This document shows, piece after piece, positions 26,087 to 36,003 of a stretch of 64,000 nucleotides of DNA. The notes under the pieces are model-generated. The model searched no databases, was not told the origin of the DNA, and was given only the letters and a program-made list of their open reading frames with translations. The stretch is from Sporofaciens musculi (GTDB lineage: Bacteria > Bacillota > Clostridia > Lachnospirales > Lachnospiraceae), in assembly GCF_009830285.1 (NCBI RefSeq), contig NZ_WUQX01000001.1, forward strand, positions 2,170,501 to 2,234,500, written 5' to 3'. How positions within the stretch are numbered: the first letter of the stretch is position 1; each line of letters opens with the position of its first letter. Position numbers and translations under genes: made by a program.

Positions 26087-27731
26087 AAATTATTTGGTTC
26101 CAATTATCGAGGAAGCAGAAAAGAAGATGCCTATCAAAGGAATGATTTGTTTTGGTCAGGGGTATATGAGTTTGAATACCATTGCTGAAAGAAAAGGAAT
26201 TAAAATCATTAAAGAAGATATTTCTCCGATCAGGGAACGGCAAGGGTGTACGCAGACTTTGTTTTGGGCAAATATGGAGGGGAAATTATATCATTCCGAT
26301 GAATGCCAGCGAAGATATGAACGATTTTTAGCGGAAAGATCAGATATCCCGATTTTTTCAAGAGAAGAATTGCTGGCATTGTTCGTGCAAGAAGAAGCGC
26401 TTCCGATGATTCCTTTGATGCGGGCGCAACCGAAGTATGAAATAGGGATCGCGCAGACGGGTATGTCTTTTATTCCGCATATTTTCACGGAGACTAGAAC
26501 AATAGATGAAGATCTTGAGTGGGAATGCGAACGACTCTATGGGCGGGGTGATATTGCAATTCGACCGCACCGGTATAAGTTTTCAGCAGCAGAATCGTTA
26601 GACAACCGTGCAGATATAGATTCCTTTGTCTTAAGCTGCAAACGGGTAACGAGTGTGAGCTCTAATGCTCTGATAACAGCAATGATGTGGAACCGAGTAG
26701 CGTGTTGCAAGGAAAACCTACTGTCTGGCTCCTTTATGGCTGAGAAGGATTTTCAATCGGAGAAGGTTGTGGATTTAAAATTTCTGAACTATTTAATTTT
26801 TGCGTTTCAAGTTCCAGGTTTTGAGTTGTTTTTCAATCAGGACTATTGGGAATGGCGTTTCACCTATCCTGCTGAGAGCGAAATCTATAAAAAGCATTTG
26901 GAAATATGTCTGGAAAAGGCGGGAATTACAAGAGAGATTTTTAAGCTTAGTCATGACGAACGAATGCGGTATCTATTGCGTTTAAGAGGATGCGATGAAT
27001 ATCTGATTAATGATATCTGTACATATAGCGAGAATCAGCAGGTAGACTATTATATGCCTGTATCGCTGCTTCTTTTGGGAGCCAGGAAGTACTATTGCCG
27101 GAATATCAGTCAGGATGGATTCATCCATAGCACTTGGCATGTGGATGCGGCGGATGAGATGCCATATTTTTCCATTGATTTGATGGGAGGAGTGGGAGCA
27201 TATATTCGGAGTTTCAAAATTTGCATTTATGACACAGAGGGTACAGTGGCATATGAGAAGACGATTTCTGGGGTTGAGTATATGCTGCCGTCGGAGATGC
27301 TGAAGGTTTCTTTTCAAATAAAAGGGCAATACACTATTTGTGCAAAATGGAATTATCTTAACACTATGGATTTTTTAAAATACTCGGCACAAGAACGTGG
27401 ATGTTCTTCAGACATAGCAATTTATAGGCCTAAGTTCCCGCAGGCGTATTTTAAGAAAGGTACGCAGATTGTGTTATATGGGGCAGGAGCTGTAGGAAAG
27501 CATTATTATAAACAACTACAACAGATGGGCGACTGCAAGATTATTTTATGGGTCGATCAAAAATATGAGCAGTGTGTACAAAACGGATTACCTGTTTCAG
27601 CAGTTGAGAAGATTCAATCAGTTGAGTTCGATTATGTCTTAGTTGCGGTGAAAGACAGAGGAATTGTTAGGGAAATCATCGAAACGTTAAGCAAATTAGG
27701 AATTGCCAGAGACACGATAGTGTGGACATAG
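25947..27731 (+). CDS. Main part of a frameshifted GT-B/Kdo-transferase-like protein with C-terminal Rossmann-like module
   Basis: The open frame has no credible start of its own; its first 40 codons lie antiphase over the preceding fragment, and homologous coding sequence begins after the A7 run at 26069. The middle has DIAIRPHRYKFSAAES and VSSNALITAMMWNRV, a layout like the nucleotide-binding half of KpsC/WbbB-type Kdo transferases ('RpHP', then Ser-Ser and a hydrophobic helix), but the match is weak. The last 90 residues are the Rossmann-like module (IVLYGAGAVGKHYYKQL, ending DYVLVAVKDRG). It lies between two GT8 genes. Confidence 0.5.
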   Translation: MWTNQNYMIRFLFTICQINFTKMEGRIMEETRSFFCIYLKKRDLRFENYLVPIIEEAEKKMPIKGMICFGQGYMSLNTIAERKGIKIIKEDISPIRERQGCTQTLFWANMEGKLYHSDECQRRYERFLAERSDIPIFSREELLALFVQEEALPMIPLMRAQPKYEIGIAQTGMSFIPHIFTETRTIDEDLEWECERLYGRGDIAIRPHRYKFSAAESLDNRADIDSFVLSCKRVTSVSSNALITAMMWNRVACCKENLLSGSFMAEKDFQSEKVVDLKFLNYLIFAFQVPGFELFFNQDYWEWRFTYPAESEIYKKHLEICLEKAGITREIFKLSHDERMRYLLRLRGCDEYLINDICTYSENQQVDYYMPVSLLLLGARKYYCRNISQDGFIHSTWHVDAADEMPYFSIDLMGGVGAYIRSFKICIYDTEGTVAYEKTISGVEYMLPSEMLKVSFQIKGQYTICAKWNYLNTMDFLKYSAQERGCSSDIAIYRPKFPQAYFKKGTQIVLYGAGAVGKHYYKQLQQMGDCKIILWVDQKYEQCVQNGLPVSAVEKIQSVEFDYVLVAVKDRGIVREIIETLSKLGIARDTIVWT

Positions 27732-27788
27732 GGACAGCTTCTTTGCTGTGCTGCTGTTATAGGGAAACTGTTAAAGGAGTAGAGATAC

Positions 27789-29345
27789 ATGAGTGAAACA
27801 TTCCATTTATTGTTGTCTGCGAATAAATCCTTTATGGAGCAGAGCGTTGTATGTATGAGTTCTATTTTACGGAATAATCAGGGAAGGAATCTTCATTTCC
27901 ATATTTTACACAGTGAAATAGAAAATGAAATATTGGAACAGGTCAAAATTTGGATACAAAGGGAGTCTAATCTGGCGGAAATTTCGTTTTATTTTATTCA
28001 TCCGGATTCTTACTTTTTTCCAGTGAAGCCGGGGGATACCATTTCTTGTGAAACTTATTTCCGAATTCTGGCTGCCGAGCAACTGCCTTGTGAATTGAAT
28101 AAAATTTTATATGTGGACGGTGATACGATTTGCCTTGGAGATCTGACAGAGCTTTGGGAAACAGAGCTCGATGGGTATGCGGCGGCCAGCCGGGAAGCAC
28201 CGGTTCCAGCATACAGGAAGCGTAACTTAGGGATGAAGGAGCAGGACTTTTATTTCCAAGCAGGCGTTATGTTAATTAATCTGGTATGGTGGAGGGAGAA
28301 TGATATTGCAAAGAGAATACTGAATTTCATAAAACTGCATCCGGATATTTTACCAAGATGGGATCAGGATGCATTGAACGCAATACTCTCAGGAAGGGTG
28401 AAAAAATTTCATTCAAAGTGGAATGTATGGCTGGATACGCTATTACCAGAGCAATGGGAAAAAGAGAATCCAATTATTGTGCATTATACAGGTTCGCAAT
28501 TATTCAAGCCTTGGTTTAAAAATTCTATCAGTGAATTCCAATCACTGTATTTGGAGTACAGAAAAGACACCCCATACTATGATAGGGAGATGAAGATAAA
28601 TAAATCATCACGTCTAAGCTTTCCATTCCAACTTGTGCCGTCAAATAGCCGGATTGTGCTTTATGGAGCCGGTCAGTTTGGAAAGGCATATTATCTGCAA
28701 AATATGAGATGCGGTTTTTGCAAGATAGTGTCCTGGGTCGATTATAATTTCGGCAAAGTGATATATGGAGAGCAGGTTCTGCCGCCTGCTGTGCTTTTGG
28801 ACATAGATTATGACTGGATATTGATTGCTGTTTCGGCAAAGTCCATGGCAGATAATATAAAGGAAGAATTGGGGGGAATGGGGATTCCATCCGATAAAAT
28901 TCTATGGAATTGTCCGGTTCTGCCCATGAAGGTCAATAAGTTGGAAACATATGAGCAATGGAAACAATATATCTTAAAAATCGACCGAATGGTGGTCTGT
29001 GGATTAGATAAGGTTACAATGGCATGTCTGATGACTTTTGAGAGACATTCCCTTCAGAAAAAAGTAACAAAGATTTTAATACCTGTGCATTTGAATGAGT
29101 TGAAAGAAATAATGGGAATTGAGATGCAGGCTTTAGATGAGTTTCAGAACAGCGCTCAATCTGTCTTACTTGCTGTGAACGACCGGTTCCATGCCGGTTG
29201 GCTGACGGAGTTATATGACCGGGGCTGCAAAGAGGTTTACTTGCTTACGAATGACTGTTATCTGCAGATTAAGTGCTTGGCATATCCCTGTTATGAGGAA
29301 TTAATACAGGTGAACCGACAAAATATAAAGCAAAAGGAGATTTGA
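27789..29345 (+). CDS. GT8 family glycosyltransferase with two C-terminal Rossmann-like modules
   Basis: A 518-residue protein. GT8 domain at about residues 1-260: HLLLSANKSFMEQSVVCM, metal site LYVDGDTICLGDL (DGD form of the DxD), YFQAGVMLINLVWW and the late VHYTGSQLFKPW. A first Rossmann-like module follows at about residue 282 (RIVLYGAGQFGKAYY) and a more diverged second one at about 398 (RMVVCGLDKVTMACL, later SVLLAVNDRF). The double module is unique in the window and implies tandem duplication of the module inside one gene. Confidence 0.8.
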   Translation: MSETFHLLLSANKSFMEQSVVCMSSILRNNQGRNLHFHILHSEIENEILEQVKIWIQRESNLAEISFYFIHPDSYFFPVKPGDTISCETYFRILAAEQLPCELNKILYVDGDTICLGDLTELWETELDGYAAASREAPVPAYRKRNLGMKEQDFYFQAGVMLINLVWWRENDIAKRILNFIKLHPDILPRWDQDALNAILSGRVKKFHSKWNVWLDTLLPEQWEKENPIIVHYTGSQLFKPWFKNSISEFQSLYLEYRKDTPYYDREMKINKSSRLSFPFQLVPSNSRIVLYGAGQFGKAYYLQNMRCGFCKIVSWVDYNFGKVIYGEQVLPPAVLLDIDYDWILIAVSAKSMADNIKEELGGMGIPSDKILWNCPVLPMKVNKLETYEQWKQYILKIDRMVVCGLDKVTMACLMTFERHSLQKKVTKILIPVHLNELKEIMGIEMQALDEFQNSAQSVLLAVNDRFHAGWLTELYDRGCKEVYLLTNDCYLQIKCLAYPCYEELIQVNRQNIKQKEI

Positions 29346-29347
29346 AG

Positions 29348-30646
29348 ATGGCGGTAATGAATGTTTGTGTAACAGTCAATTCAAAGTATATGAGATACTT
29401 GTATACAATGCTATTGTCTCTGTATAAAAATAATAATAAAGGAAGTATTTTCCTTTATGTGATTCAACGTGATTTTACGGAGAAGGACAAAAAAGATATC
29501 TTGGATTTGACAGAAAAATACGGTAACCACGTGGAATATATCTGGGTAGATGAACACAAGTTTGATTCTATGCCTGCCCATAGGGAAGATAGAGAGAACC
29601 TGTCGCTGGAAATCTATTTTCGGCTGTTGATTCCTGAGCTTATACCCGATACTGTAGACAGGATTTTGATGCTGGATGTTGATGTTGTTGTCAATCACAG
29701 TATAAAAGAATTGTTTGCGATGGATATGGGAGAGAAGTGTTTGGGCGCTGCTCCTAACATGTGCGCTAATTTTATAGTTGATAAAAATTTCAGAAAATGG
29801 TATCCGAAAGAGCGCACACATTGGATTCATTATAATACAGGAATTCTGCTGTGGAATTTGAAAAGAATCAGGGAGATTTATCCAAGAGATTACTTGTTTC
29901 AGATGGCATTTAAGTACAAAATAGAAATCTCTACTTTTGAAGAGGAATTATTTAATATAGAGTTTGGTGAAAAGGATATCCTTGCATTGGATCCTCTTAA
30001 ATGGGATTATATTTCAACTCGTGTGAACAAGTTTATTAAACCTAATTTTAAAAAATATGAATCACTGGAGGAATTAAAGAGTGGCTGTTCGATTGTTCAT
30101 TATGCTGGGCTAAATCCCTGGGAAACGGGGGCAAAGGATAAGAGTTTTTCTCTTTGGTGGGATTATGCAAAGGAGACTCCCTATTACTATGCTTTTTTGG
30201 AAGAACAGCTTGAGAGGACGGAGGCATATATAAGTAAAAAAAGCAAGGATGTGGATCAAGAGATTGACGTGCAGACACTTTCTTTGCTGTTTCGTTTTAA
30301 GGGAACAGAAGATTTGAAACGATTATTAAATGAAGAAAAAGCGGCGCTATATCTGTGGGGGATGGGTGAAATGGGAGAGCGCTTTTACAAGCTACTCAAA
30401 TCTGTAAATTTACAGGGAAAGCTTGTCGGTGTGATTGATGAAAAAAAGAGTGGAATGTTTCATGGCTTAGAAATAATGAAAAAAACGGATGTCTTGGAGC
30501 ATATTGCAGGGAAGAAAAGCAAGATTATTGTGACACCGATAAAGAACCAGTGCGAATTTGTGGATGTCCTTGCTAAATCAATGCCTTTAAATATAGAAGT
30601 TGTAGGTTTGAGAGATTATTTAATAGGGCTATCTAATGAATTATAA
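29348..30646 (+). CDS. GT8 family glycosyltransferase with C-terminal Rossmann-like module, paralogue of 24469
   Basis: A 432-residue protein that follows the 24469 gene closely along its length: NVCVTVNSKYMRYLYTML, MLDVDVVVNHS with the DxD site, HYNTGILLWNL, then the module beginning LYLWGMGEMGERFYKLL near residue 335. ATG 29348 is preferred to TTG 29342 because AGGAG at 29335-29339 is too close to the latter. The pair most likely arose by duplication, with the differences concentrated in the acceptor half. Confidence 0.8.
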   Translation: MAVMNVCVTVNSKYMRYLYTMLLSLYKNNNKGSIFLYVIQRDFTEKDKKDILDLTEKYGNHVEYIWVDEHKFDSMPAHREDRENLSLEIYFRLLIPELIPDTVDRILMLDVDVVVNHSIKELFAMDMGEKCLGAAPNMCANFIVDKNFRKWYPKERTHWIHYNTGILLWNLKRIREIYPRDYLFQMAFKYKIEISTFEEELFNIEFGEKDILALDPLKWDYISTRVNKFIKPNFKKYESLEELKSGCSIVHYAGLNPWETGAKDKSFSLWWDYAKETPYYYAFLEEQLERTEAYISKKSKDVDQEIDVQTLSLLFRFKGTEDLKRLLNEEKAALYLWGMGEMGERFYKLLKSVNLQGKLVGVIDEKKSGMFHGLEIMKKTDVLEHIAGKKSKIIVTPIKNQCEFVDVLAKSMPLNIEVVGLRDYLIGLSNEL

Positions 30647-30684
30647 GAGTAAGTTGAAAATATTGTCTAATGGGTGGATAAAGG

Positions 30685-31860
30685 ATGGAGATGGATATGG
30701 ATGAACATCGGCTGTGGAGTATGGGATATTTTTTAGAACAAGAAAAAGCATGGTTTATTGATTTTCATACGAATGATTTATATGTGTGGAATTTAGAATC
30801 CGGACGGTTATCTTGGATTGTTCGTTTCCCTTTTGAAGAATCAAGTTTTAAGAGCCATCCAACATGTGTGAAATGGAAAAATGATATTTTTGCTTTTCCT
30901 GATATAGGAGAAGATGTATGGGTCTATCATATGGAGTCAAAAGAGTTTTCTAAGATTTCTATTGGAAAGCGTAGAGCAAAGCGGTATGAATCACGCAGTC
31001 CGATGATACAAGGGGATGATATATGGTTTCCTGTATGCGGACGGTTTGGTGTGTTTGAACCACAGATTTTGCATGTGAACGCAAGAACCCATCAGTATGG
31101 ATGGAGCGGAAGTATTATGGAAGGTGGTCTATGTATTGAAACAGTATATAAGGAGGGGTATATTTATATGGCCTCCTCGCAAGATCATATCATTTATGTA
31201 TTTGATACGGGAAGAAACCAATGCGGCTTCTATAATATTGATGAGCTGGACGGAGGCATAGAAACCGTTTGCGATGCAGGAAGGGAGCTCTGGTTAAGTG
31301 ACCGTACTGGAAAAATCGTATGTTGGGATACAGTTTTACGGCATACAACGCGAACGGATATTTTGCCGTTTAGTTCTGCATTGGGCTGTAAGCAGAAAAT
31401 AGACGGTCCTTTTTTGCAGAGCAGATATGTGAATGGATGGGTATGCTATATTCCAGCCTATGCGAATCCTTTGAGGCTGCAGGATGTGATTATGTTTGAA
31501 GAGTCCAGTTTATCGTTTAAGGCAATGCCGTTCATTTCTTCAAAAGATGTGGATGGCAATTATATATTAACGCAGTTTGTAACAAATGATGGAAAAATCG
31601 GGATATGGACTGAAAAGGGTAATAGTATCCTTTTGTTAGACACGAAGCAAGGTCATAGTGCAGAAAAAAAGCAGCTTTTATCAAAAAAAGACAGTAATCT
31701 TCTACGGATACGGTCACGTTCGTTAAGAAGTGAAGAAACAGTAGAATGGGATATTTCATGTTTTTTGGATATGATCAAGGATAAGCGGCTACAATTCGGA
31801 AAAAAGGATGCCCTGGAAGATAGGGTGGGAACAGAAGCTTACAAGACAGCCTGCCTATAG
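30685..31860 (+). CDS. Beta-propeller-like protein, paralogue B
   Basis: A 391-residue soluble protein with repeated strand units such as KNDIFAFPDIGEDVWVYHM and YIYMASSQDHIIYVFDTG, the pattern of a propeller. It is organised like 1064 and 54716. Several ATGs compete at the start (30685, 30691, 30697); GGAG at 30687-30690 best fits 30697, so the true protein may be four residues shorter. It lies between a GT8 gene and a methyltransferase gene. No catalytic motif. Confidence 0.58.
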   Translation: MEMDMDEHRLWSMGYFLEQEKAWFIDFHTNDLYVWNLESGRLSWIVRFPFEESSFKSHPTCVKWKNDIFAFPDIGEDVWVYHMESKEFSKISIGKRRAKRYESRSPMIQGDDIWFPVCGRFGVFEPQILHVNARTHQYGWSGSIMEGGLCIETVYKEGYIYMASSQDHIIYVFDTGRNQCGFYNIDELDGGIETVCDAGRELWLSDRTGKIVCWDTVLRHTTRTDILPFSSALGCKQKIDGPFLQSRYVNGWVCYIPAYANPLRLQDVIMFEESSLSFKAMPFISSKDVDGNYILTQFVTNDGKIGIWTEKGNSILLLDTKQGHSAEKKQLLSKKDSNLLRIRSRSLRSEETVEWDISCFLDMIKDKRLQFGKKDALEDRVGTEAYKTACL

Positions 31861-31879
31861 AATCAGAAAGGAGAGTAAG

Positions 31880-32848
31880 ATGTTCACTTCATTTGATTAT
31901 TACGAACAAGCAGAAAAGCTGGTCCCACCTCTAAAAAATCCATCCCTGTTTGAACGGGAACAGAATATTATAAAGAATTTTGCAGAGAGTGCGCATACAG
32001 TAGAAGATTGGAATACGGGATGTCCTTTTTGCAAAGAGAAGGAATACAAACTCTTTTTTACTAAATGGAAGGTACCCTATTATAAATGTCCCAATTGCTT
32101 CAGTATATATGCTGGTATAGACGGCGAGGAACTAAAGCGATACAAGAAAAATGAGGCGCTGGCCGCCCTTCGCTTGGACTGGGAATATCAGTCGGACACC
32201 AGTAACCGCAGAACGATATTGTGGAATGATTTGCTTGACTGGTATCGCTTTCGGTGTTTCCGATACCTTGGAAAAAATCAGAATCTAAAAATCCTTGATT
32301 TTGGAACGAGATATCGGGAACTGATACGGCTTATAAAGAATTCGGGTCTGGTTCACAGCTATGAGCTTAGAAATTCAATTCTTTCCATCAATGCAGATGA
32401 AAAAACAGAATCTGCGGATGTGGTTTTATGTATGGATTACATACAGATGGAATTTGTTCCTCTGCAATTTCTAAAAGAGGTTCATAAAAGTCTGAAAGAC
32501 AACGGACTCTTATTCTTCAGCATCCGAATGGGCAGCGGAATAGATGTACTGGCCTTAAAAGAAAATAACAAAAGTATATTTCCATATGAGTTCAACTTGC
32601 TTCCAACCCCGAAGGGATTACGTATTCTTTTGGAACAGGCTGGATTCGAGGTTTTAGAACTGACGACTCCCGGAACAATGGATGTGAGCTATCTGCATGA
32701 GCAGGTAAACTCTTTGGAGAATGAGAATGCTTTCCTCTATTATTTCCTGAAAACGGCTGGAGCTGCTGAATTGGCAGAGTTCCAACGCTTTTTACAGAAA
32801 AGCGGCCTGAGTTCTTATGCCCAGTTAGTAGCCAGAAAGGAGAAGTAA
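31880..32848 (+). CDS. Class I SAM-dependent methyltransferase with N-terminal zinc-ribbon-like domain
   Basis: A 322-residue protein. Near residue 43 CPFCKEKEYK and, about 25 residues later, YKCPNCFSIY form a four-cysteine zinc-ribbon-like unit, seen in sugar C- or O-methyltransferases of secondary and surface glycan pathways. NLKILDFGTRYREL is the motif I region (with the first Gly of GxGxG kept), and VLCMDYIQME and the later GLLFFSIRMG complete the fold. ATG 31880 is chosen because AAGGAGA at 31868-31874 precedes it and the longer frame overlaps the propeller gene. It ends directly before the oxidoreductase start. Confidence 0.72.
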   Translation: MFTSFDYYEQAEKLVPPLKNPSLFEREQNIIKNFAESAHTVEDWNTGCPFCKEKEYKLFFTKWKVPYYKCPNCFSIYAGIDGEELKRYKKNEALAALRLDWEYQSDTSNRRTILWNDLLDWYRFRCFRYLGKNQNLKILDFGTRYRELIRLIKNSGLVHSYELRNSILSINADEKTESADVVLCMDYIQMEFVPLQFLKEVHKSLKDNGLLFFSIRMGSGIDVLALKENNKSIFPYEFNLLPTPKGLRILLEQAGFEVLELTTPGTMDVSYLHEQVNSLENENAFLYYFLKTAGAAELAEFQRFLQKSGLSSYAQLVARKEK

Positions 32849-33874
32849 ATGGAGACAAAACTATCAAGCGTGATTATCGGGTTTGGGATAATGGGAAGGA
32901 TCCGGTATCACGCAATGCAGCGGCATGGTGGGTATGAGATAAGGGCTATATGTGATATCAGGTCCGAGGTGAGGGAACAGATGCCAGACGGACTTTTTGT
33001 CTACTCAGATTGGAGGACATGTATAGATGAGCAGGAGCCCAAAGTGGTCATTGTATGCGCGGTCAATAAAATGATACCGGAAATTGTGTGTTATGCGCTG
33101 AAAAGAGGCTGTGCGGTTTTTTCTGAAAAACCTCCCGGAAGGACATTAGAGGACGCGCTTAAGATACAGAAGGTGTATAACGAATGTGGGATAACATTAA
33201 AATTTGGTTTTAACCATCGATATCATAATTCCGTTATCGAGGCGAAAGCTTTGCTCGATTCAGGCTTGCTTGGAGAGGCTGTGTGTGTGCGGGGGGTCTA
33301 TGGAAAGGCAGGCAATGAACATTTTGCCGAGGAATGGAGAAATAATAAGGAGATTTCGGGGGGAGGGATTCTGTTAGATCAGGGAATCCATATGCTTGAC
33401 TTGATGCGTTATCTTCTAGGGAGCGAGTTGTATGTAAAGAGTGGTATAGTAAATAATCTTGTATGGAAAGAATTGGAGACAGAGGATTCGGCTATTGCCT
33501 TATTGGAGACGGAGCGTCATCAGATTGCTTCTATCCATTCCAGCGTCCTGCAGTGGCGTCATAAGTTTGATATGGATATTTTATGCACAAACGGATATAT
33601 AGCGCTGAACGGACTTCTGACGAATTCAAAAAGCTATGGTGAGGAATCTATTACATATTATAAAAAGGATTTGCTGGCGGAGAGCGGAAAGCTGGGAAGG
33701 CCGAAAGAGCATACAATGTGTTTTAATGAGGATTTTTCCTGGGATAAAGAGATGGATGAATTTTATGAGGCTGTGACAAATCAAAAACCAATTGTGCATG
33801 GAACGATGGATGATGCAGTGAAAACCATGCAAATTGTGACAGATATCTATAAACTTGCGGAGAAAAAAGGATAA
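32849..33874 (+). CDS. Gfo/Idh/MocA family oxidoreductase
   Basis: A 341-residue NAD(P)-dependent sugar oxidoreductase: N-terminal VIIGFGIMGRIRYHAM (Rossmann), the FSEKPPGRT motif (EKP, family hallmark) near residue 92, and GGGILLDQGIHMLDLM with the catalytic Asp/His pair. Family members oxidise, reduce or epimerise sugar-nucleotide hydroxyls. Start and stop abut the neighbouring genes, so it is part of the run 31880-36911. The substrate is unknown; the adjacent CMP-sugar-like genes suggest a keto sugar intermediate. Confidence 0.85.
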   Translation: METKLSSVIIGFGIMGRIRYHAMQRHGGYEIRAICDIRSEVREQMPDGLFVYSDWRTCIDEQEPKVVIVCAVNKMIPEIVCYALKRGCAVFSEKPPGRTLEDALKIQKVYNECGITLKFGFNHRYHNSVIEAKALLDSGLLGEAVCVRGVYGKAGNEHFAEEWRNNKEISGGGILLDQGIHMLDLMRYLLGSELYVKSGIVNNLVWKELETEDSAIALLETERHQIASIHSSVLQWRHKFDMDILCTNGYIALNGLLTNSKSYGEESITYYKKDLLAESGKLGRPKEHTMCFNEDFSWDKEMDEFYEAVTNQKPIVHGTMDDAVKTMQIVTDIYKLAEKKG

Positions 33875-33887
33875 CAGGAGGAAAGAA

Positions 33888-34646
33888 ATGGTTGTTGCGT
33901 TGATTTTGGGAAGGGGCGGTAGTGTTGGATTTCCAAATAAAAATGTATACCCTGTAATGGGAAGGGCTATGATGGAATATGTGGTTTTGTCTGCGCTCCA
34001 TACGGAGGAAATTGATGAGATTTATGTATCAACGGATTCGGAGGAAATAAAGGCGATTGCCAGAAAATATGGGGTACATATTATTGACAGGCCGGATTAC
34101 CTGTGTACAAAAGAGGCGCTGCATCAGGATGCAATGGTACATGGATATCATTTCATTAAGAATCAGGGCAAGGAAATCGAATTTATTGTACTGATGCAGT
34201 GCAATGCGCCGTTTATATTACCGGAACAGTTAAAAGAGGGAATCCGTGTTTTGAGAGCCAATGAGGAACTTGATTCGGCAGCCACTGTTTCAAAATACAA
34301 TATGTTTTCGCCAACCAGAGCAAGAAGAATCGGTGAGGATGGTTTGATTCATTCGTTTGCTCCATTAGAATCGCTTTATGACCTTGATAGAATCAATTGC
34401 GATAAGGATTCACAGGGCGCTGTGTATTTTACGGATGGAACCTTTATTGTTCGCCCTCGTTGCCTGGAAAAGATAGAAGAAGGAATGCTCCCTTATCAGT
34501 GGATGGGGCAGAAGTCCTATCCCATCATGAATTGGGCGGGATTGGACGTTGATTTTTCGTGGCAGGTTCCGCAGGTGGAAGTGTGGCTGAAAGAAAGCGG
34601 ATTTACGGAAGATAAGTTGCCATATGAAAGGAATTGCCATGTATGA
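33888..34646 (+). CDS. NeuA/PseF-like cytidylyltransferase
   Basis: A 252-residue enzyme of the acylneuraminate cytidylyltransferase family. It starts VVALILGRGGSVGFPNKN, where the Arg/Lys-rich loop binds CTP, and has EIYVSTDSEEI and the acidic GLDVDFSWQVPQVE at the end. It should activate a sugar acid or related sugar as a CMP or CDP conjugate. No NeuB-type synthase is nearby, so sialic or legionaminic acid is unlikely. ATG 33888 has AGGAGGAAAG directly upstream. It overlaps the next gene by 8 bases. Confidence 0.78.
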   Translation: MVVALILGRGGSVGFPNKNVYPVMGRAMMEYVVLSALHTEEIDEIYVSTDSEEIKAIARKYGVHIIDRPDYLCTKEALHQDAMVHGYHFIKNQGKEIEFIVLMQCNAPFILPEQLKEGIRVLRANEELDSAATVSKYNMFSPTRARRIGEDGLIHSFAPLESLYDLDRINCDKDSQGAVYFTDGTFIVRPRCLEKIEEGMLPYQWMGQKSYPIMNWAGLDVDFSWQVPQVEVWLKESGFTEDKLPYERNCHV

Positions 34647-35403
34647 GAGAGAGTTGGTTCTGGCAAAACAGGCGGCGATAAAGGCAGGAAAAGCTTTGAA
34701 GGAAAAAACATGCATGGGTATCAAGAATTCTATGGACAAAGATTTAAAGACAGTAGCCGATCAGATGAGCGAAAAAATCATCGTAGATATATTGAGAGCG
34801 ACAGACTATTCAATCTTGTCGGAAGAAGCCGGCATAATAGAGGGAAATCAAGACTATCGGTGGATTATTGATCCTTTGGATGGAACTGTGAACTATATAA
34901 AAGGAATGGATGAATTGGCCTGTGTTTCCATCGCACTGTATCAAAATATACAGCCAGTGTTTGGCGTTGTATATCGGTTTATGTCGGATGAGCTTATCTA
35001 TGGGGTTGTTGGTCAAGGTGCGTTTAAGAATGAAGAAAGGATTCTTCCGTCATCAGAAAAAAGGGTGGCTCAGGCAGTGATGGCGACCGGTTTTCCGGTA
35101 AAAAGAGATTACAGCACGAAGAGCCTTTCCTCTTTTATACAACAGGTGCAAAAGTTTAAAAAAGTGCGTATGCTGGGCACAGCGGCGATAATGAGCTCTT
35201 TCGTTGCGGATGGGCGCATAGATGCGTACTTTGAAGATGAGATCATGCTATGGGATGTTGCTGCGGCAAAAGCAATCGTAGATGCGGCAGGCGGAATTAC
35301 GAATCTGGTTTTATTGAATGATAATAAATGTAATTATAAAGCATTTGCAAATAAGGAGCTATGGAATGATTTTTGTAGTCTGGGATTAAATGGAGTTGGG
35401 TAA
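34639..35403 (+). CDS. Inositol monophosphatase-family phosphatase
   Basis: A 254-residue member of the IMPase/FBPase/CysQ superfamily. Both signatures are present: WIIDPLDGTVNYIKG (metal-binding Asp, Pro, Leu, Asp, Gly) and LWDVAAAKAIVDAAGG. It hydrolyses a phosphate ester, probably of a sugar intermediate in this cassette. ATG 34639 is favoured over 34624 because AAAGGA at 34627-34632 is correctly spaced and the 8-base overlap with the cytidylyltransferase stop is typical of coupled genes. Confidence 0.83.
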   Translation: MYERELVLAKQAAIKAGKALKEKTCMGIKNSMDKDLKTVADQMSEKIIVDILRATDYSILSEEAGIIEGNQDYRWIIDPLDGTVNYIKGMDELACVSIALYQNIQPVFGVVYRFMSDELIYGVVGQGAFKNEERILPSSEKRVAQAVMATGFPVKRDYSTKSLSSFIQQVQKFKKVRMLGTAAIMSSFVADGRIDAYFEDEIMLWDVAAAKAIVDAAGGITNLVLLNDNKCNYKAFANKELWNDFCSLGLNGVG

Positions 35404-35409
35404 AGGAGA

Positions 35410-36003
35410 ATGGAAATGGGACAACAATTGCGGGAATATTTTTCGGATATTCATTCGGCGCTTTGTTCGTTGATTGTGACGGACGGGGTGGGGAAAGAGA
35501 TGGCTCAAGATGAAGGGATGAGAAAATGGATTGAGCGTATTAAGAAGGTGAGGGAAGCTTCCGGCTGTATATTTTTGTGTGGGAATGGAGCAAGTGCGGC
35601 GATAGCGGAGCATTTTTCACACGATTTTTTCCAAAATGGAAAAATACGTACAGATACGTGTTCCGAGACGGCTCATATAACGGCGATCAGTAACGATATC
35701 GGTTACGAGAGGGTGTTTGCCTATCGAATTGAACGCCTGATTTGTGAGAAGGATCTATTAATTACAGTATCTTCGTCAGGAAATTCTCCAAGTGTAATAG
35801 AAGCAATAAAAGCGGCAAAGGAAAAAAGCGCGTTTGTAGTGACTCTTTCTGGAAAGAAAAAGGATAATTTGTCAAGGCAGATGGGGAATCTCAATTTTTA
35901 TGTCCCGTTAGACACATATGGAATGGTAGAATCAGCACATGCAGTTCTGCTTCATAGCGCGTTGGATCTATTTTTAGATGAGATGGAAGGAGGGCGGCAT
36001 TGA
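35410..36003 (+). CDS. GmhA-like SIS-domain isomerase
   Basis: A 197-residue SIS protein closest in layout to phosphoheptose isomerase and DiaA: FLCGNGASAAIAEHFSHDF, TAISNDIGYERVF, and LITVSSSGNSPSVIEAI. GmhA converts sedoheptulose-7-phosphate to a heptose phosphate, so a heptose-like sugar is plausible for this cassette. The start at 35410 or the ATG at 35416 are both possible; GGAG upstream does not decide. The 3' end overlaps the next gene by 4 bases. Confidence 0.78.
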   Translation: MEMGQQLREYFSDIHSALCSLIVTDGVGKEMAQDEGMRKWIERIKKVREASGCIFLCGNGASAAIAEHFSHDFFQNGKIRTDTCSETAHITAISNDIGYERVFAYRIERLICEKDLLITVSSSGNSPSVIEAIKAAKEKSAFVVTLSGKKKDNLSRQMGNLNFYVPLDTYGMVESAHAVLLHSALDLFLDEMEGGRH

